Part shown: positions 27,151 through 38,816 of the stretch, one piece after another
Position numbering within the stretch: the stretch's first letter is position 1
Layout of the letters: every line of letters begins with the position of its first letter
Assembly: GCF_010119245.1 (NCBI RefSeq)
Contig: NZ_WNKG01000009.1
Span: forward strand, 62,001 to 126,000
Direction of reading: 5' to 3'
DNA from: Cyclobacterium salsum
GTDB taxonomy: Bacteria; Bacteroidota; Bacteroidia; Cytophagales; Cyclobacteriaceae
Length of the DNA: 64,000 bases
Made by a program: the position numbers and the translations under genes
The notes under the pieces: generated by a model
The model's database searches: none
The model's input: only the letters and a program-made list of their open reading frames with translations
Told to the model about the DNA's origin: nothing

Positions 27151-27173
27151 TGGTTTATCTGAAATTCCAAGCG

Positions 27174-28451
27174 ATGAAATATCTTTTTTTAAACCTGCTC
27201 CTTTGGCTCTGCCTATTCGTCCCCGCTCCGAGACTGGTAGCACAGGAAGTATACCAAGACCGTGTATTTGATACTAATATTCATACCGTTCAACTGTTTC
27301 CGGCTTCCGGAGATTTTCAAGCTCAAATGACCGCTCCGGTGATTTCCCTGAGCAGTCCAACGCCTTTGGTGCTTCAGTTTGATGACATTGCTTACGAAGC
27401 AGACCGGTATTCTGCCAAGCTGATTCATTGCAATGCCGACTGGACCCAATCAGGCTTGAGAGATGCCGATTTTCTCGAGCAGTACAACGAGTACAATGTC
27501 AATTCCTACGAATACAGTATTAATACCCGTATTCCGTATATCCATTACACCTTTCAGATCCCAAGAGTAAACCGTAGCGGAAATTACATTATCAAAGTAT
27601 ACCGGGGCAGGGATGAATCCAAAACGATTTTTACCAAACGTTTTATGGTCTACCAAAATCAGGTAAGCATCGGAGCCGAGGTCGTGCCTGCCAGTCGGAA
27701 TGAAAACCGAAGGACCCGCCAACAGCTGGATGTAACGGTCAATTATGGTAATCGGGAATTAGTAGACCCCAGGAACCAAACGGTCCTGGTCATTCGGCAA
27801 AACCAACGTTGGGACAACGCGATTTATGGATTGAATTTCACCCAAATTCGCGAAGATCTGAAACAGTTGCAGTACAACCATTTTGACGGATCCAATACTT
27901 TTTCAGCAGGCAATGAGTTTCGATTTGTAGACCTCCGCTACGTTCGAACCAGAGGCAGAAACATCGCTGGCATCACCATGGAAGACGATGCCGTATTTGC
28001 AGAAGCAGGTATGGATCAAAGTAGAAACGGGCAGGGTTATTTGGAATACCTGGATATCAACGGGCAATTTGGGGTTTTTAATGTTGAACGGCAAAACCAC
28101 GATCTGGAAAGCGAATACGTATTACTCACCTTTAATCTGGAATCGAAAGAACTTCCAGTTCCCCCATACGTGCTGGGGGCATTAAGTCAATGGGGGAATA
28201 AACCCGAGTCCAAAATGGTCTATGATTCTGAAGAAGGAAGGTATCAGGCCTCCTTATTTCTAAAGCAAGGTTGGTATGACTACCTTTACGGCATTTCGGA
28301 TGAAGAAGGTTGGGATACCGAGCCTTTTGAAGGCAATCATTTTCAAACCGAAAACGAATACGAGCTCTTTTTCTATTACCGGGATATGGGATCCCGATAC
28401 GATGAACTGATCGGCTACGGTGTCGTAAACCCCAACAAAAGAAGGTTTTGA
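27174..28451 (+). CDS. Type IX secretion system plug protein (DUF5103)
   Basis: About 425 residues with a signal peptide (MKYLFLNLLLWLCLFVPAPR) and a DUF5103 architecture: a beta-rich N-terminal domain and a C-terminal domain with LSQWGNKPESKMVYD and GRYQASLFLKQGWYDYLYGI. In Flavobacterium this protein (Plug) occludes the SprA/PorV translocon of T9SS. I use the ATG directly before the signal peptide; an earlier in-frame start overlaps the ABC-F gene and would add an uncleavable extension. A bidirectional terminator follows. Confidence 0.88.
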   Translation: MKYLFLNLLLWLCLFVPAPRLVAQEVYQDRVFDTNIHTVQLFPASGDFQAQMTAPVISLSSPTPLVLQFDDIAYEADRYSAKLIHCNADWTQSGLRDADFLEQYNEYNVNSYEYSINTRIPYIHYTFQIPRVNRSGNYIIKVYRGRDESKTIFTKRFMVYQNQVSIGAEVVPASRNENRRTRQQLDVTVNYGNRELVDPRNQTVLVIRQNQRWDNAIYGLNFTQIREDLKQLQYNHFDGSNTFSAGNEFRFVDLRYVRTRGRNIAGITMEDDAVFAEAGMDQSRNGQGYLEYLDINGQFGVFNVERQNHDLESEYVLLTFNLESKELPVPPYVLGALSQWGNKPESKMVYDSEEGRYQASLFLKQGWYDYLYGISDEEGWDTEPFEGNHFQTENEYELFFYYRDMGSRYDELIGYGVVNPNKRRF

Positions 28452-28466
28452 CGAAGATGAAGATAT

Positions 28467-28498
28467 AAAAAAAACCCAGATGATTTTCTGGGTTTTTT
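28467..28498. terminator. Bidirectional terminator
   Basis: A stem AAAACCCAGA / TCTGGGTTTT with loop TGATTT, flanked by A-run and T-run, between the convergent plug-protein and Cas6-like genes. It works in either direction. Confidence 0.88.
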
Positions 28499-28505
28499 AT
28501 TTTTT

Positions 28506-29411
28506 TTAATCCTCTGATTCCGGAGAATCGGAACTGTCTTTATCACCTTCGGCCCTTTCGTCATTTCTTCTGGGCTCGTGTGATTGGGATTGCGAGCGAT
28601 AAGGTATAAATCCCTCCCGCTTAAACTTGTACGGCTCGGTTCGTTGACTGGGCATATTATTGGCCAGATCCAACATACCAAAACCTTTGTGGGTAAAAGC
28701 ACCCAAACCACATTTAAACACGAAATCCTGCACTTCTTCCGCTGCGTACAAGGTAAAGGGAAGGGTATATCCCCTCACTTCGTATTTTACGTCCATGTCA
28801 TACACCGAATAAATTCTCGCAAACTTTTTCTGCTGTTCCCGCAGTTTGTTTACGTAATTCATGTCCGGTACTACTTGAAATTTGTAGAAAGATTCCATCT
28901 GCTCCTGATTAAACCATCCCGATTTTTCCATTCGGGTAAGGGTGGATTCGTAAAGCAGGTCTGAAAATTCATCGGTGTCCGGATTAATAAACCTTTTCCC
29001 GGATTCATCATCAAAGGTAGGCATCAACAACACCAAAGGAGAGATACAGACGAATTTGTTGGACGTTTCCAAGGGCGGTTCAATCTCTTTTTCCGTGTAT
29101 TCAGGAGACAAAATAAGGTTTCCCAACTCAATTTTAGGGGTTTTAAACACCTGCTCCAATAAGTAATCGATAAACGATTCATCAGGAGCGGATACAACCA
29201 GAGTAACTAAGCTGGAGTAATAGTGTAGCCCGCTTCTACTTACTTTAGTCTGACCTTTCAGGCCAGAAAAGTTGAAGTAATTGTAGTTAAAAAACGCTTC
29301 TTGTCCTCCCTTAACGATCAGACCTTTGAGAAATTGAGCCAAAATGTACTGGTGGTGAAAGGGTAAGTAAGCACCTTTGTTCTTTAAAGAAAATATTAAT
29401 CTTATTCTCAC
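28506..29411 (-). CDS. cas6: Orphan Cas6-like RAMP protein
   Basis: 301 residues. The N-terminus (MRIRLIFSLKNKGAYLPFHH then QYILAQFLKGLI) matches the first RRM-like fold of Cas6 CRISPR-RNA endonucleases. The C-terminal glycine-rich loop GLGAFTHKGFGMLDLA (about 235-250) is the RAMP signature. By hand comparison with Pyrococcus Cas6, the catalytic-His position (YLHEVKG there) corresponds to NFSGLKG here, so the His appears missing. A charged, disordered tail of about 30 residues (from about 272) is added. No repeat array and no other cas gene is present in the window. It sits downstream of ychF with its own candidate promoter. RNA binding without cleavage is inference. Confidence 0.82.
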   Translation of the reverse strand: MRIRLIFSLKNKGAYLPFHHQYILAQFLKGLIVKGGQEAFFNYNYFNFSGLKGQTKVSRSGLHYYSSLVTLVVSAPDESFIDYLLEQVFKTPKIELGNLILSPEYTEKEIEPPLETSNKFVCISPLVLLMPTFDDESGKRFINPDTDEFSDLLYESTLTRMEKSGWFNQEQMESFYKFQVVPDMNYVNKLREQQKKFARIYSVYDMDVKYEVRGYTLPFTLYAAEEVQDFVFKCGLGAFTHKGFGMLDLANNMPSQRTEPYKFKREGFIPYRSQSQSHEPRRNDERAEGDKDSSDSPESED

Positions 29412-29493
29412 GACATTAAAAATGAAAAGTTAAACAATAATTCATTACATCATTACAACAGAAATAACTAATTTATGGGTAAATAAGTTGCCA

Positions 29494-29501
29494 CAAACAT
29501 A
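29494..29501 (-). promoter_or_regulatory. Candidate -7 box for the Cas6-like gene
   Basis: The minus strand reads TATGTTTG (TAnnTTTG) in the 110-nt spacer after ychF, 82 nt upstream of the Cas6-like ATG. No -33 TTG at proper spacing. It suggests separate transcription from ychF, with a leader of about 75 nt. Confidence 0.35.
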
Positions 29502-29521
29502 ATAATAAAATTTCAATTTAT

Positions 29522-30619
29522 TTACACATTGAACCTAAAATGCATGATATCTCCGTCACAAACTACATATTCTTTACCTTCAACTGCAATTTTTCCGTTT
29601 TCACGGCAAACCGCCTCGGTTTTGTACTGCTTATAATCCTCCAATTTGATCACTTCAGCTTTGATGAATCCCTTTTCAAAATCGGTATGAATCACACCGG
29701 CAGCAGCAGGTGCCTTCCATCCATTTTTGATGGTCCAGGCCCGTACCTCCTGGACTCCAGCGGTAAAATAGGTAATCAGGTTCAATAGTTTATACGCAGC
29801 AGCTATCAATCGGTTTAGCCCACTTTCCTCCAGCCCGTACTCAGCCAAAAACATGTTCTTTTCTTCCACTTCCTCAAACTCAGCTATCTGGGCTTCCAAT
29901 GCGGCACATAGTACGATGACTTCCGCATTCTCTTTGCCTACCTCTTCTTTCAGCTTAGTGACGTGATCATTCCCCTGCTGAATACTATTCTCATCCACAT
30001 TGGCCACGTACAGTACCGGCTTGATCGTCAGTAGGTGAATATCTTGAAGTGCCTCCAGGTCATCCGAATCAGCCTCCACTGCACGGGCATTTTTCCCAGC
30101 CTTTAGTGCTTCCTTGAATTTAAGCAGGCTTTCCATGGCTTTTTTGGCCTTGGCATCGCCACTCTTTGCTACTTTTTCTATCCGGATGATTTTCTTCTCA
30201 ACGGATTCCAGGTCTTTGAGCTGCAGTTCGGTATCGATGACCTCCTTGTCAAATACTGGGTCTACCGAACCGGCTACATGGACTACATTGGGATCTTCAA
30301 AGCACCGGATCACGTGAATGACGGCATCTACTTCGCGAATATTTGCCAGAAATTTATTCCCAAGTCCTTCTCCTTTACTGGCTCCCTTTACCAAACCGGC
30401 AATATCTACAAATTCAATCACTGTCGGTATCACTTTCTGTGGATGGACCAGACCTTCCAAAATTTGTAATCGCTTATCCGGAACGGTGACGACACCCACA
30501 TTGGGCTCAATGGTGCAAAAAGGAAAGTTTGCAGCTTCCGCTTTTGCACTGGATAAGGCATTGAATAAAGTTGATTTCCCCACGTTGGGCAGGCCAACAA
30601 TCCCACATTTTAATCCCAT
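29522..30619 (-). CDS. ychF: Redox-regulated ATPase YchF
   Basis: A 365-residue OBG-family P-loop ATPase. G1 is [20 protein letters not shown] and G3 is [12 protein letters not shown]. The G4 position reads NVDE instead of NKxD, the change that gives YchF its ATP preference. A coiled-coil insert is followed by the TGS domain ([17 protein letters not shown]) and the closing [11 protein letters not shown]. YchF binds ribosomes and responds to oxidative stress. It is 5 nt downstream of the AI-2E permease gene, so probably co-transcribed. Confidence 0.96.
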   Translation of the reverse strand: MGLKCGIVGLPNVGKSTLFNALSSAKAEAANFPFCTIEPNVGVVTVPDKRLQILEGLVHPQKVIPTVIEFVDIAGLVKGASKGEGLGNKFLANIREVDAVIHVIRCFEDPNVVHVAGSVDPVFDKEVIDTELQLKDLESVEKKIIRIEKVAKSGDAKAKKAMESLLKFKEALKAGKNARAVEADSDDLEALQDIHLLTIKPVLYVANVDENSIQQGNDHVTKLKEEVGKENAEVIVLCAALEAQIAEFEEVEEKNMFLAEYGLEESGLNRLIAAAYKLLNLITYFTAGVQEVRAWTIKNGWKAPAAAGVIHTDFEKGFIKAEVIKLEDYKQYKTEAVCRENGKIAVEGKEYVVCDGDIMHFRFNV

Positions 30620-30624
30620 GAACG

Positions 30625-31716
30625 TTATATCTTATCAATTTTAAATATTCTGTATTCCCTGTATCCCTTGTAAAACTCCTGGATAGAAACCCTGAAAATG
30701 GTATACACGGGGATCGCAAAAATCATCCCTAAAACTCCCGCAATTTTTGCACCCACAAAGATAATAACAAATATCTCAAGGGGATGGGCTTTTACGGATT
30801 TAGAAAAAATAAATGGCTGTAACACGACATTATCACTTAATTGTACCACTGAAAACACGGCTAATACCTTAAATAGGAAAAAATACACCTCACTGGCAGC
30901 ACTAAACTCTCCCGTAGAAAGCCCGACCAAAACCCCAAATATAGCCCCCAGCAAAGGCCCGGCATAGGGAATCAAATTAGCCACCGCGGCAAACACCGCT
31001 ATGGTCATGGCATATTCCACGCCAGCGATGGTCAGCCCGATCGAAGCTATTGAAAATATCACTGAAATCTGAATTAGCAATCCCAACAGGTAATTGGAAA
31101 GCAGGTGCTCCACTTTATGAAAAGTAGCTACCGAAAGTTCAAAATACTTATTAGGAATAAAATTCAGCAAATTTCTGCGAAGTAACCCATTTTCCAACAA
31201 TAGAAAAAAAGTGATGAACCCGACGGCCAAAATACTTATAAAAAAGGTACTGGTGGTGGATATTACCCTGTTTATGAAACCTTGAATGTTCACCTCGTTT
31301 AGACTACTGATCAGGTTTTCTTTTACCAGTCCTATCAGATATCCCGGTTCGTTATTGATCAGGTTAAGTTGAATCAATATCGCCTCCAGATTGTCGATGG
31401 GCCTTTGAATCTGATCGTAAAGGTAGGTAATGTCCAGATCGGTAAGTAGTTCTATCTGAGACCGAAGAAGTGGTAAAAAAAGCAAGACCAAAAAGAAGGC
31501 TACTAAAATCACTGCCAGGAAAGACAAAATGATGGCAAAGACTCGGGGTATGTGCCGCCCCATTACATACAGATTGTTGATCTTATTCGTCAACGGGCGC
31601 AGCGCAGCTGCTAATACCAATGAAAACATGAAATACAAGCTGATGTCTGAAAAATACCAACCCAATAAAAAGACAAGCAGCGTAAAAACGGTCGCCGTAA
31701 GGATTACTTTGAGCAT
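30625..31716 (-). CDS. AI-2E family transporter
   Basis: A 363-residue polytopic membrane protein of the PF01594 family. It has N-terminal membrane helices ([20 protein letters not shown]), a central helical region and conserved C-terminal membrane segments with [20 protein letters not shown] and a final [17 protein letters not shown]. Family members export AI-2 or, in the Na+(Li+)/H+ antiporter branch, exchange ions; substrate unknown. A second member lies near 37.3-38.4 kb. Confidence 0.88.
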   Translation of the reverse strand: MLKVILTATVFTLLVFLLGWYFSDISLYFMFSLVLAAALRPLTNKINNLYVMGRHIPRVFAIILSFLAVILVAFFLVLLFLPLLRSQIELLTDLDITYLYDQIQRPIDNLEAILIQLNLINNEPGYLIGLVKENLISSLNEVNIQGFINRVISTTSTFFISILAVGFITFFLLLENGLLRRNLLNFIPNKYFELSVATFHKVEHLLSNYLLGLLIQISVIFSIASIGLTIAGVEYAMTIAVFAAVANLIPYAGPLLGAIFGVLVGLSTGEFSAASEVYFFLFKVLAVFSVVQLSDNVVLQPFIFSKSVKAHPLEIFVIIFVGAKIAGVLGMIFAIPVYTIFRVSIQEFYKGYREYRIFKIDKI

Positions 31717-31834
31717 GGATCAAAAATAACAAAAAAAACGAATTAGGGGATAGTATTTGTTGCTTTCCAACAAATTGTCCCAAAATTCGCTTATAAACGC
31801 TTTCAATCTGGATGAAACCAGGGCTACAATCAAA

Positions 31835-32194
31835 CTATTCCCACTTCAGGTCTTCACCAAACTTATTATTATTATTATTATTGTTGTCACTTTCTGAGGC
31901 CTCCGGCTCCACATCAAATTGGGAAAAATCAAAGTCAGCCATCAGGTCATTTTTCACATGATCCACAGCATCCTGAAGGGCTTCAACGAATTTCGCAAAA
32001 TCTTCTTTGTATAAGAAAATTTTATGCTTTTCGTAGAAAAAATTATCATCCTTGATTTTCCGCTTGCTCTCCGTGATGGTCAGGTAATAGTCATTGGAGC
32101 GGGTAGATTTCACATCAAAAAAATAGGTTCTCTTTCCGGCCTTTACCCTTTTGGTGAAAATTTCATCTCTTTCGTAATCCTTGTTATTTTCCAC
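31835..32194 (-). CDS. DUF3276 / PUR-alpha-like nucleic-acid-binding protein
   Basis: A 119-residue protein of the PUR family found across Bacteroidota. The core (about 10-85: EIFTKRVKAGKRTYFFDVKS, YYLTITESKR, FLYKEDFAKFVEAL) is one PUR repeat, which dimerises to bind single-stranded purine-rich DNA or RNA. The C-terminus is acidic and has a run of seven Asn, six of them encoded by a perfect AAT repeat. No partner gene is obvious. Confidence 0.88.
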   Translation of the reverse strand: MENNKDYERDEIFTKRVKAGKRTYFFDVKSTRSNDYYLTITESKRKIKDDNFFYEKHKIFLYKEDFAKFVEALQDAVDHVKNDLMADFDFSQFDVEPEASESDNNNNNNNKFGEDLKWE

Positions 32195-32369
32195 TATCCA
32201 AACATTTTAATTTTTTGTAAAAATCGATTTAATGCCAAGTTAAATCAATTCAACTATTAAATTCAAGTTATTGCCCGTTTTTTTTTCCAAAACTTGTGAT
32301 AATCTTCAAATTACCTATTGGAAAAGACAATTTTATGACTACAAAAGACTGTTTTTTCTTACAATCCCC

Positions 32370-32717
32370 CTATTCTCCATGGAGATATTGCTTTTTCGCC
32401 AGCAACTCTTCTTCAGACTCCCGATGATCGGGATCATCCACACAGCAATCCACCGGACAGACTGCAGCGCACTGCGGCTCTTCATGGAACCCCGTACACT
32501 CCGTACATTTTTGTGTCACGATGTAATAAAATTCGTCGGATACAGGCTCTTGCTTTTCTTCCCCACTGACTACTGTTCCGTCTTCTAGCGTCACTTCCTT
32601 CAATTCGGTGCCACCACCCCAAGTCCATTCGATACCTCCTTCATAAATAGCGGTATTCGGGCATTCAGGTTCACAGGCACCACAATTGATGCATTCGTCC
32701 GTTATCATTATTGCCAT
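32370..32717 (-). CDS. 4Fe-4S dicluster ferredoxin
   Basis: A 115-residue 2[4Fe-4S] ferredoxin. The first cluster motif is [12 protein letters not shown]; the second is split by a ~45-residue insertion and reads [22 protein letters not shown], as in the long YfhL-like or Chromatium-type ferredoxins. I start at ATG before [11 protein letters not shown] rather than an upstream TTG. It is divergent from an acyl-CoA reductase, with a well-spaced promoter on its own side, suggesting that it donates electrons nearby; that link is inference. Confidence 0.92.
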   Translation of the reverse strand: MAIMITDECINCGACEPECPNTAIYEGGIEWTWGGGTELKEVTLEDGTVVSGEEKQEPVSDEFYYIVTQKCTECTGFHEEPQCAAVCPVDCCVDDPDHRESEEELLAKKQYLHGE

Positions 32718-32741
32718 TGTTATTCCATTTTTGTTTGTTCG

Positions 32742-32772
32742 CAAAACTACTAACCAAAATACAATCTCACAA
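32742..32772 (-). promoter_or_regulatory. Bacteroidota-type promoter of the ferredoxin gene
   Basis: The minus strand has TAGTTTTG (plus 32742-32749, exact TAnnTTTG) 24 nt before the ATG, and a -33 TTG (32770-32772) 20 nt further upstream, the consensus spacing. Confidence 0.55.
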
Positions 32773-32859
32773 GCAAAAAGATTCCCCTTTAGCTAATTTT
32801 AATTCGCCTACATTAATTGTTATACTAACTACTTCCTTTTCCCTTTGTTTCGGTTTCTT

Positions 32860-32867
32860 TATCTTTG
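32860..32867 (+). promoter_or_regulatory. Candidate -7 box for acyl-CoA reductase
   Basis: TATCTTTG matches TAnnTTTG exactly, 52 nt before the chosen ATG. No convincing -33 element. Confidence 0.4.
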
Positions 32868-32919
32868 CCTGATTTCAAAAATTAATCCTACTCACTACCC
32901 GATTCCGATCCGCATACCT

Positions 32920-33942
32920 ATGGATATTAATCAAAGACTGTCTGCCCTTTCCGCCCTTCATGAGCACCTCAATAACCTGCCAGAAATGGAGTTGGTAGCC
33001 TTATTTGATCAGATGCAGAACCAAAATAGCTGGTTTACTCCCGAACAGTCCCGCCATGCATTGAAGGGGATCATCGCTTACCTCAGGCCTGATCACCTTC
33101 AAAGGTGGACAAGCCAGTATACTTTTGAGAAAAACGAATCCTTTCTTTCTAAAAACATCGGCCTTATTATGGCTGGCAACATTCCCGGGGTAGGTTTCCA
33201 CGATCTTTTATGCGTTTTGGTGGCCGGTCACCGAGCCTGTGTGAAACTAAGCACTTCCGACCAGGTAATCATCCCCTGGCTGGCCGATCAGCTCAGCGAA
33301 ATAGACCCTACCCTGGCCAAAGCCGTTTCATTTGAAGAGCGGCTGGTAGGTAGGGATGCCTACATTGCTACAGGTAGTGATAACTCGGCCCGTTATTTTG
33401 ACTATTATTTTGGCAAATACCCGCATATCATTCGAAAAAACAGGACCTCGGTGGCCATCCTGGACGGGCGGGAGGACCAGCAGGAATGGAACCTGCTTTC
33501 GGAAGATATTTTTCGCTATTATGGACTAGGCTGTAGGAACGTTTCCAAGGTATTTTTTACAGATAAGGAACAGATTCAGGCGTTTATGAAGGGAATGGAC
33601 CCGGCCAGCCAGGTCATCAACCACCATAAATACCTAAATAATTACGAATACAATAAATCCAAGTACCTGGTGAATCGAAGTCCTCACCTGGACAATGGCC
33701 ACCTGCTTCTGGTGGAAAGCGAGGAGTTGGTTTCCCCTATCTCGGTAATCTATTACGAATTGTACACCGATAAATCGCAATTGCAGGCAACGCTTACGAC
33801 TCAGGAAGACAAAATTCAATGCATCGTTTCCAGAAATGGCTGGTGGAAGGGTAGCATCCCCCTTGGGACCGCTCAATCACCCCAACTAGACGATTATGCC
33901 GATAAAGTGGATACCCTACAATTTCTGCTGGACTTAAAGTAA
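32920..33942 (+). CDS. Acyl-CoA reductase (LuxC-like)
   Basis: About 340 residues of the LuxC/acyl-CoA reductase family, an aldehyde-dehydrogenase-fold enzyme that reduces fatty acyl-CoA or acyl-protein to aldehyde with NADPH. The likely nucleophile is the Cys in YYGLGCRNVSKVF (about residue 205), and the substrate/cofactor core is MAGNIPGVGFHDLLCVLVAG. I chose the ATG after the proline-rich, non-conserved upstream stretch. It is divergent from the ferredoxin; in Bacteroidota this pair recurs, and the two may act together. Confidence 0.87.
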   Translation: MDINQRLSALSALHEHLNNLPEMELVALFDQMQNQNSWFTPEQSRHALKGIIAYLRPDHLQRWTSQYTFEKNESFLSKNIGLIMAGNIPGVGFHDLLCVLVAGHRACVKLSTSDQVIIPWLADQLSEIDPTLAKAVSFEERLVGRDAYIATGSDNSARYFDYYFGKYPHIIRKNRTSVAILDGREDQQEWNLLSEDIFRYYGLGCRNVSKVFFTDKEQIQAFMKGMDPASQVINHHKYLNNYEYNKSKYLVNRSPHLDNGHLLLVESEELVSPISVIYYELYTDKSQLQATLTTQEDKIQCIVSRNGWWKGSIPLGTAQSPQLDDYADKVDTLQFLLDLK

Positions 33943-34017
33943 ACCTGTCTATTAAAGGAACGATCAACACCTACCTGTTTTAAATCCTTTATAAATAAGC
34001 AGATTGTAAGGGGCATT

Positions 34018-34050
34018 TTGGCCGATTAACAGGTGATTTTCGTATCTTTG
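34018..34050 (+). promoter_or_regulatory. Promoter of the aconitase gene
   Basis: A -33 TTG (34018-34020), a 22-nt spacer and an exact -7 TATCTTTG (34043-34050), with a 49-nt gap to the ATG. This is one of the clearest Bacteroidota-type promoters in the window. Confidence 0.6.
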
Positions 34051-34099
34051 CCCTTTAATTTAACATTCAATTTATAAACTTAGTATAATTTTATCATCC

Positions 34100-36364
<2,265 letters not shown>

Positions 36365-36391
36365 TAAATAAATCAAAAAAGTAATCACTAG

Positions 36392-36423
36392 AAAAAGCCA
36401 CGAACCCGTTTTCGTGGCTTTTT
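36392..36423. terminator. Bidirectional terminator after aconitase
   Basis: A perfect 13-bp stem AAAAAGCCACGAA / TTCGTGGCTTTTT with a 6-nt loop, between convergent genes, with T-tracts readable in both directions. Confidence 0.9.
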
Positions 36424-37347
36424 TTAGTTTCCATTCAGGTATTCTTCAACCAAATCGATCGTGGGGTCCTTTTCGTAGACTTCTTTAAGAAAACGTTCTC
36501 CTAACTCCTGATCCCCTTTTTTGTAATAATAAATCCCCTTGTTCCGCAGCGCATGCAGGTTTTGGCTATTTTGTTTCAAACTAAAATTTATATCCTTTAG
36601 GCCTTCTTCCAGGTTCCCAAGGTACAGGTGATACAATCCTCTGTTGTTGTAATAAAAAGACTGGTCCTTTTCTATTTTGATGGCCGCTTCTACGGTAGAC
36701 AGTGCTTTCTCGTATTCTTGATTTTCGAAATGAAGCAAGGATTGGAGGTTGTAAATCATACTGTGCTCCGGGTCAAGTTGCTGGGCCTGGGATAAATCCT
36801 GTCTAGCCGCTTCCCAAGCTCCCATTTGGTAGTTAACGGTAGCCAGGTTGATATAAAGTTCTACATTTTCAGGGTCAAGTGTCAGGGATCTTTCAAAGGC
36901 TTCCCTGGCAGCGGTATAGTTTTTCAAGGCCGATAGGATAAGGCCTTGAACAAAATGCGCCTGACTATCCTGATCATCTTTACCGATCAAAATTTTGGTA
37001 TCTTCCAGTGCTTTGTAATTTTCACCAAAGTCCAGGTGAGCCATTGCTCGTTGTAACCGGGCTTCCCGATAATCATCCTCCAGCGAAAGGGCTTGAGAGT
37101 AGTCGGCAATGGCTTCCTGATAGCGGGACTGCCGGTAGTAGGCCATTCCGCGGTTGAAATAGACTTCTTTAAATTCGGGATCAATACCGATGGCCTCAGA
37201 ATAATAGGAAATCGCTCCTTTGGCATTTCCTTCTGCCAATTCATTATTCCCTTTCAATAAAAATCTTCCCTTCTTACTCTCGGCAGAATCACAGGCAACG
37301 ACGATACAGGTCATCAACAGCAGGAAATAAGGCCATTTTCCACTCAT
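36424..37347 (-). CDS. TPR-repeat lipoprotein
   Basis: A 307-residue lipoprotein with a signal peptide and lipobox VVAC (Cys19). It is followed by consecutive TPR units (EVYFNRGMAYYRQSRYQEAI; VELYINLATVNYQMGAWEAA; SFYYNNRGLYHLYLGNLEEG), so it is an envelope scaffold of unknown partner. Its start overlaps the stop of the upstream AI-2E permease by 4 nt (ATGA), implying coupled expression and perhaps a shared function at the membrane. Confidence 0.88.
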   Translation of the reverse strand: MSGKWPYFLLLMTCIVVACDSAESKKGRFLLKGNNELAEGNAKGAISYYSEAIGIDPEFKEVYFNRGMAYYRQSRYQEAIADYSQALSLEDDYREARLQRAMAHLDFGENYKALEDTKILIGKDDQDSQAHFVQGLILSALKNYTAAREAFERSLTLDPENVELYINLATVNYQMGAWEAARQDLSQAQQLDPEHSMIYNLQSLLHFENQEYEKALSTVEAAIKIEKDQSFYYNNRGLYHLYLGNLEEGLKDINFSLKQNSQNLHALRNKGIYYYKKGDQELGERFLKEVYEKDPTIDLVEEYLNGN

Positions 37348-38420
37348 TTCTTTCTTTTTAATAGCGGTTTAATCTCTTCTTCTCCAAACAAATATGCGTA
37401 AGGTTTGGTGCTATCTTTCAGTTCAAAAATCCGTTTTAATATGGCCAGGGTCGGAATAATCAAAATCATACCGATCACTCCCCAGATAGCACCTCCAATT
37501 AACAAACCTAAAAACGTCATCAAGGCATTCAAATTTACATTTCCACCAACAATTTTCGGCGTTAAAAAATTGCTTTCTATTAACTGGATAGCCGTAAACG
37601 TAATGACGACCATTAGGGGATAAATCAAGCCATCCATAGTCAGAAACGAGAATATAAAAGGAAGAATAGCACCCAAAAAGGGTCCCAAATACGGGATGAT
37701 GTTCAACAATGCCGCAAATAACCCAAAAAACAAGGCATGTTTTACACCAATTCCATACAATGCTGCCGTGTTAAGTACCGCGAGAATCCCCATGACCTTA
37801 ACCATTCCAATGATGTAATATTGTACTACCTTTCGCAGGCCTCTTATTTTTGATTTCACGTTCTCTTCCTCTTCCTGATTAAAAAATTTGGTGATAAAAT
37901 TTGCCAGATGGTCCCGATAAAGCAACATAAAAAATATAAAAACCGGGAGTAAAACCACACCGGAAAGAGAGCCAATTGTAGATAATAAGAAATTAGAAAC
38001 GGTTTCACTATTAGATTCCAGCAGATCAAATAATTGGGTCTTATCCAAGCCATTTTCTATACCTAGATTTGCGCCAAACAATTCGGTTGCCATTTGATCC
38101 AGGTCGGCCAAATAGCTATTCAGCCTCCCGGTAACATCTTCAAAGTCCCTGGAAAAACTCCTGACTTGGAGAATGACCAATGCAATCAGTCCAAGAATGA
38201 CCGCAAGGGAAGTTAAAAGCGATATCAATGCAGCCACGGGGCGGGGAACCCTTTTGGTTTCCATCCAGTTGCATGCAGGTATCAATAGCATCGCAATGTA
38301 TCCACCAAGAATAATGGGAATCAGTAAACTTCTTCCCATTATTAAAATAAAAACAATAACAATTAGCAGTAGCAAGATAGTCAGAGCCTTTAAATGACCT
38401 GGAAGTTTAATTGTTGTCAT
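37344..38420 (-). CDS. AI-2E family transporter
   Basis: A 358-residue PF01594 membrane protein, paralogous to the one at about 31 kb. Segments include LTILLLLIVIVFILIMGRSL and NIIPYLGPFLGAILPFIFSF, ending in a cytosolic basic tail (LLKRKK). The family is associated with AI-2 export or cation/H+ antiport; substrate unknown. It is upstream of, and overlapping, the TPR lipoprotein. Confidence 0.88.
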   Translation of the reverse strand: MTTIKLPGHLKALTILLLLIVIVFILIMGRSLLIPIILGGYIAMLLIPACNWMETKRVPRPVAALISLLTSLAVILGLIALVILQVRSFSRDFEDVTGRLNSYLADLDQMATELFGANLGIENGLDKTQLFDLLESNSETVSNFLLSTIGSLSGVVLLPVFIFFMLLYRDHLANFITKFFNQEEEENVKSKIRGLRKVVQYYIIGMVKVMGILAVLNTAALYGIGVKHALFFGLFAALLNIIPYLGPFLGAILPFIFSFLTMDGLIYPLMVVITFTAIQLIESNFLTPKIVGGNVNLNALMTFLGLLIGGAIWGVIGMILIIPTLAILKRIFELKDSTKPYAYLFGEEEIKPLLKRKK

Positions 38421-38499
38421 GAATTTCCCATTTTGGAACAGTTATTGTATTAATTTAATACAAATTAGAAAATAATTTTTCACTTAAACCAATTATATT

Positions 38500-38700
38500 A
38501 TGTCAACTAATCTTAAGCTTAAAGGCAACTGGAACGAATTGAAAGGGAAATTGAAGGCCAAATATGGAGAACTAACAGACGACGACCTGGCTTATTCCGA
38601 AGGGCAAGAGGATCAATTAGTTGGAAAACTCCAGCAAAAAACGGGAGCTGCTAAAGAGGAACTGAAAGAGATGCTCTTTACGGAAGAAAAAGCCAAGTAA
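38500..38700 (+). CDS. CsbD family stress protein
   Basis: 66 residues matching the CsbD pattern: LKGNWNELKGKLKAKYGELTDDDL, then EGQEDQLVGKLQQKTGAAKEE. CsbD proteins are small, helical, sigma-B-type general-stress proteins in Bacillus with unknown mechanism. Followed by a hairpin and T-run. Confidence 0.9.
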   Translation: MSTNLKLKGNWNELKGKLKAKYGELTDDDLAYSEGQEDQLVGKLQQKTGAAKEELKEMLFTEEKAK

Positions 38701-38721
38701 GGCATTCTTAATAAATTGACT

Positions 38722-38756
38722 AAAGGGTTGACCGAGAAAATGGGCAACCCTTTTTT
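38722..38756 (+). terminator. Terminator after the CsbD gene
   Basis: A stem AAAGGGTTG / CAACCCTTT with a 14-nt loop and a trailing T-run, 22 nt after the stop. Confidence 0.7.
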
Positions 38757-38816
38757 CTTTTAACCGCTAATTTTTTCCCTGAATAGGATCCAATCTCAAA
38801 TACGGCGAATAAAAAT

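Noticed and set aside
27108-27173. Longer start for the T9SS plug protein
   Set aside because: It overlaps the ABC-F gene and places a charged extension before the signal peptide.
28506-29521. A CRISPR array near the Cas6-like gene
   Set aside because: I looked for regularly spaced repeats around the gene and saw none in this stretch or elsewhere in the window.
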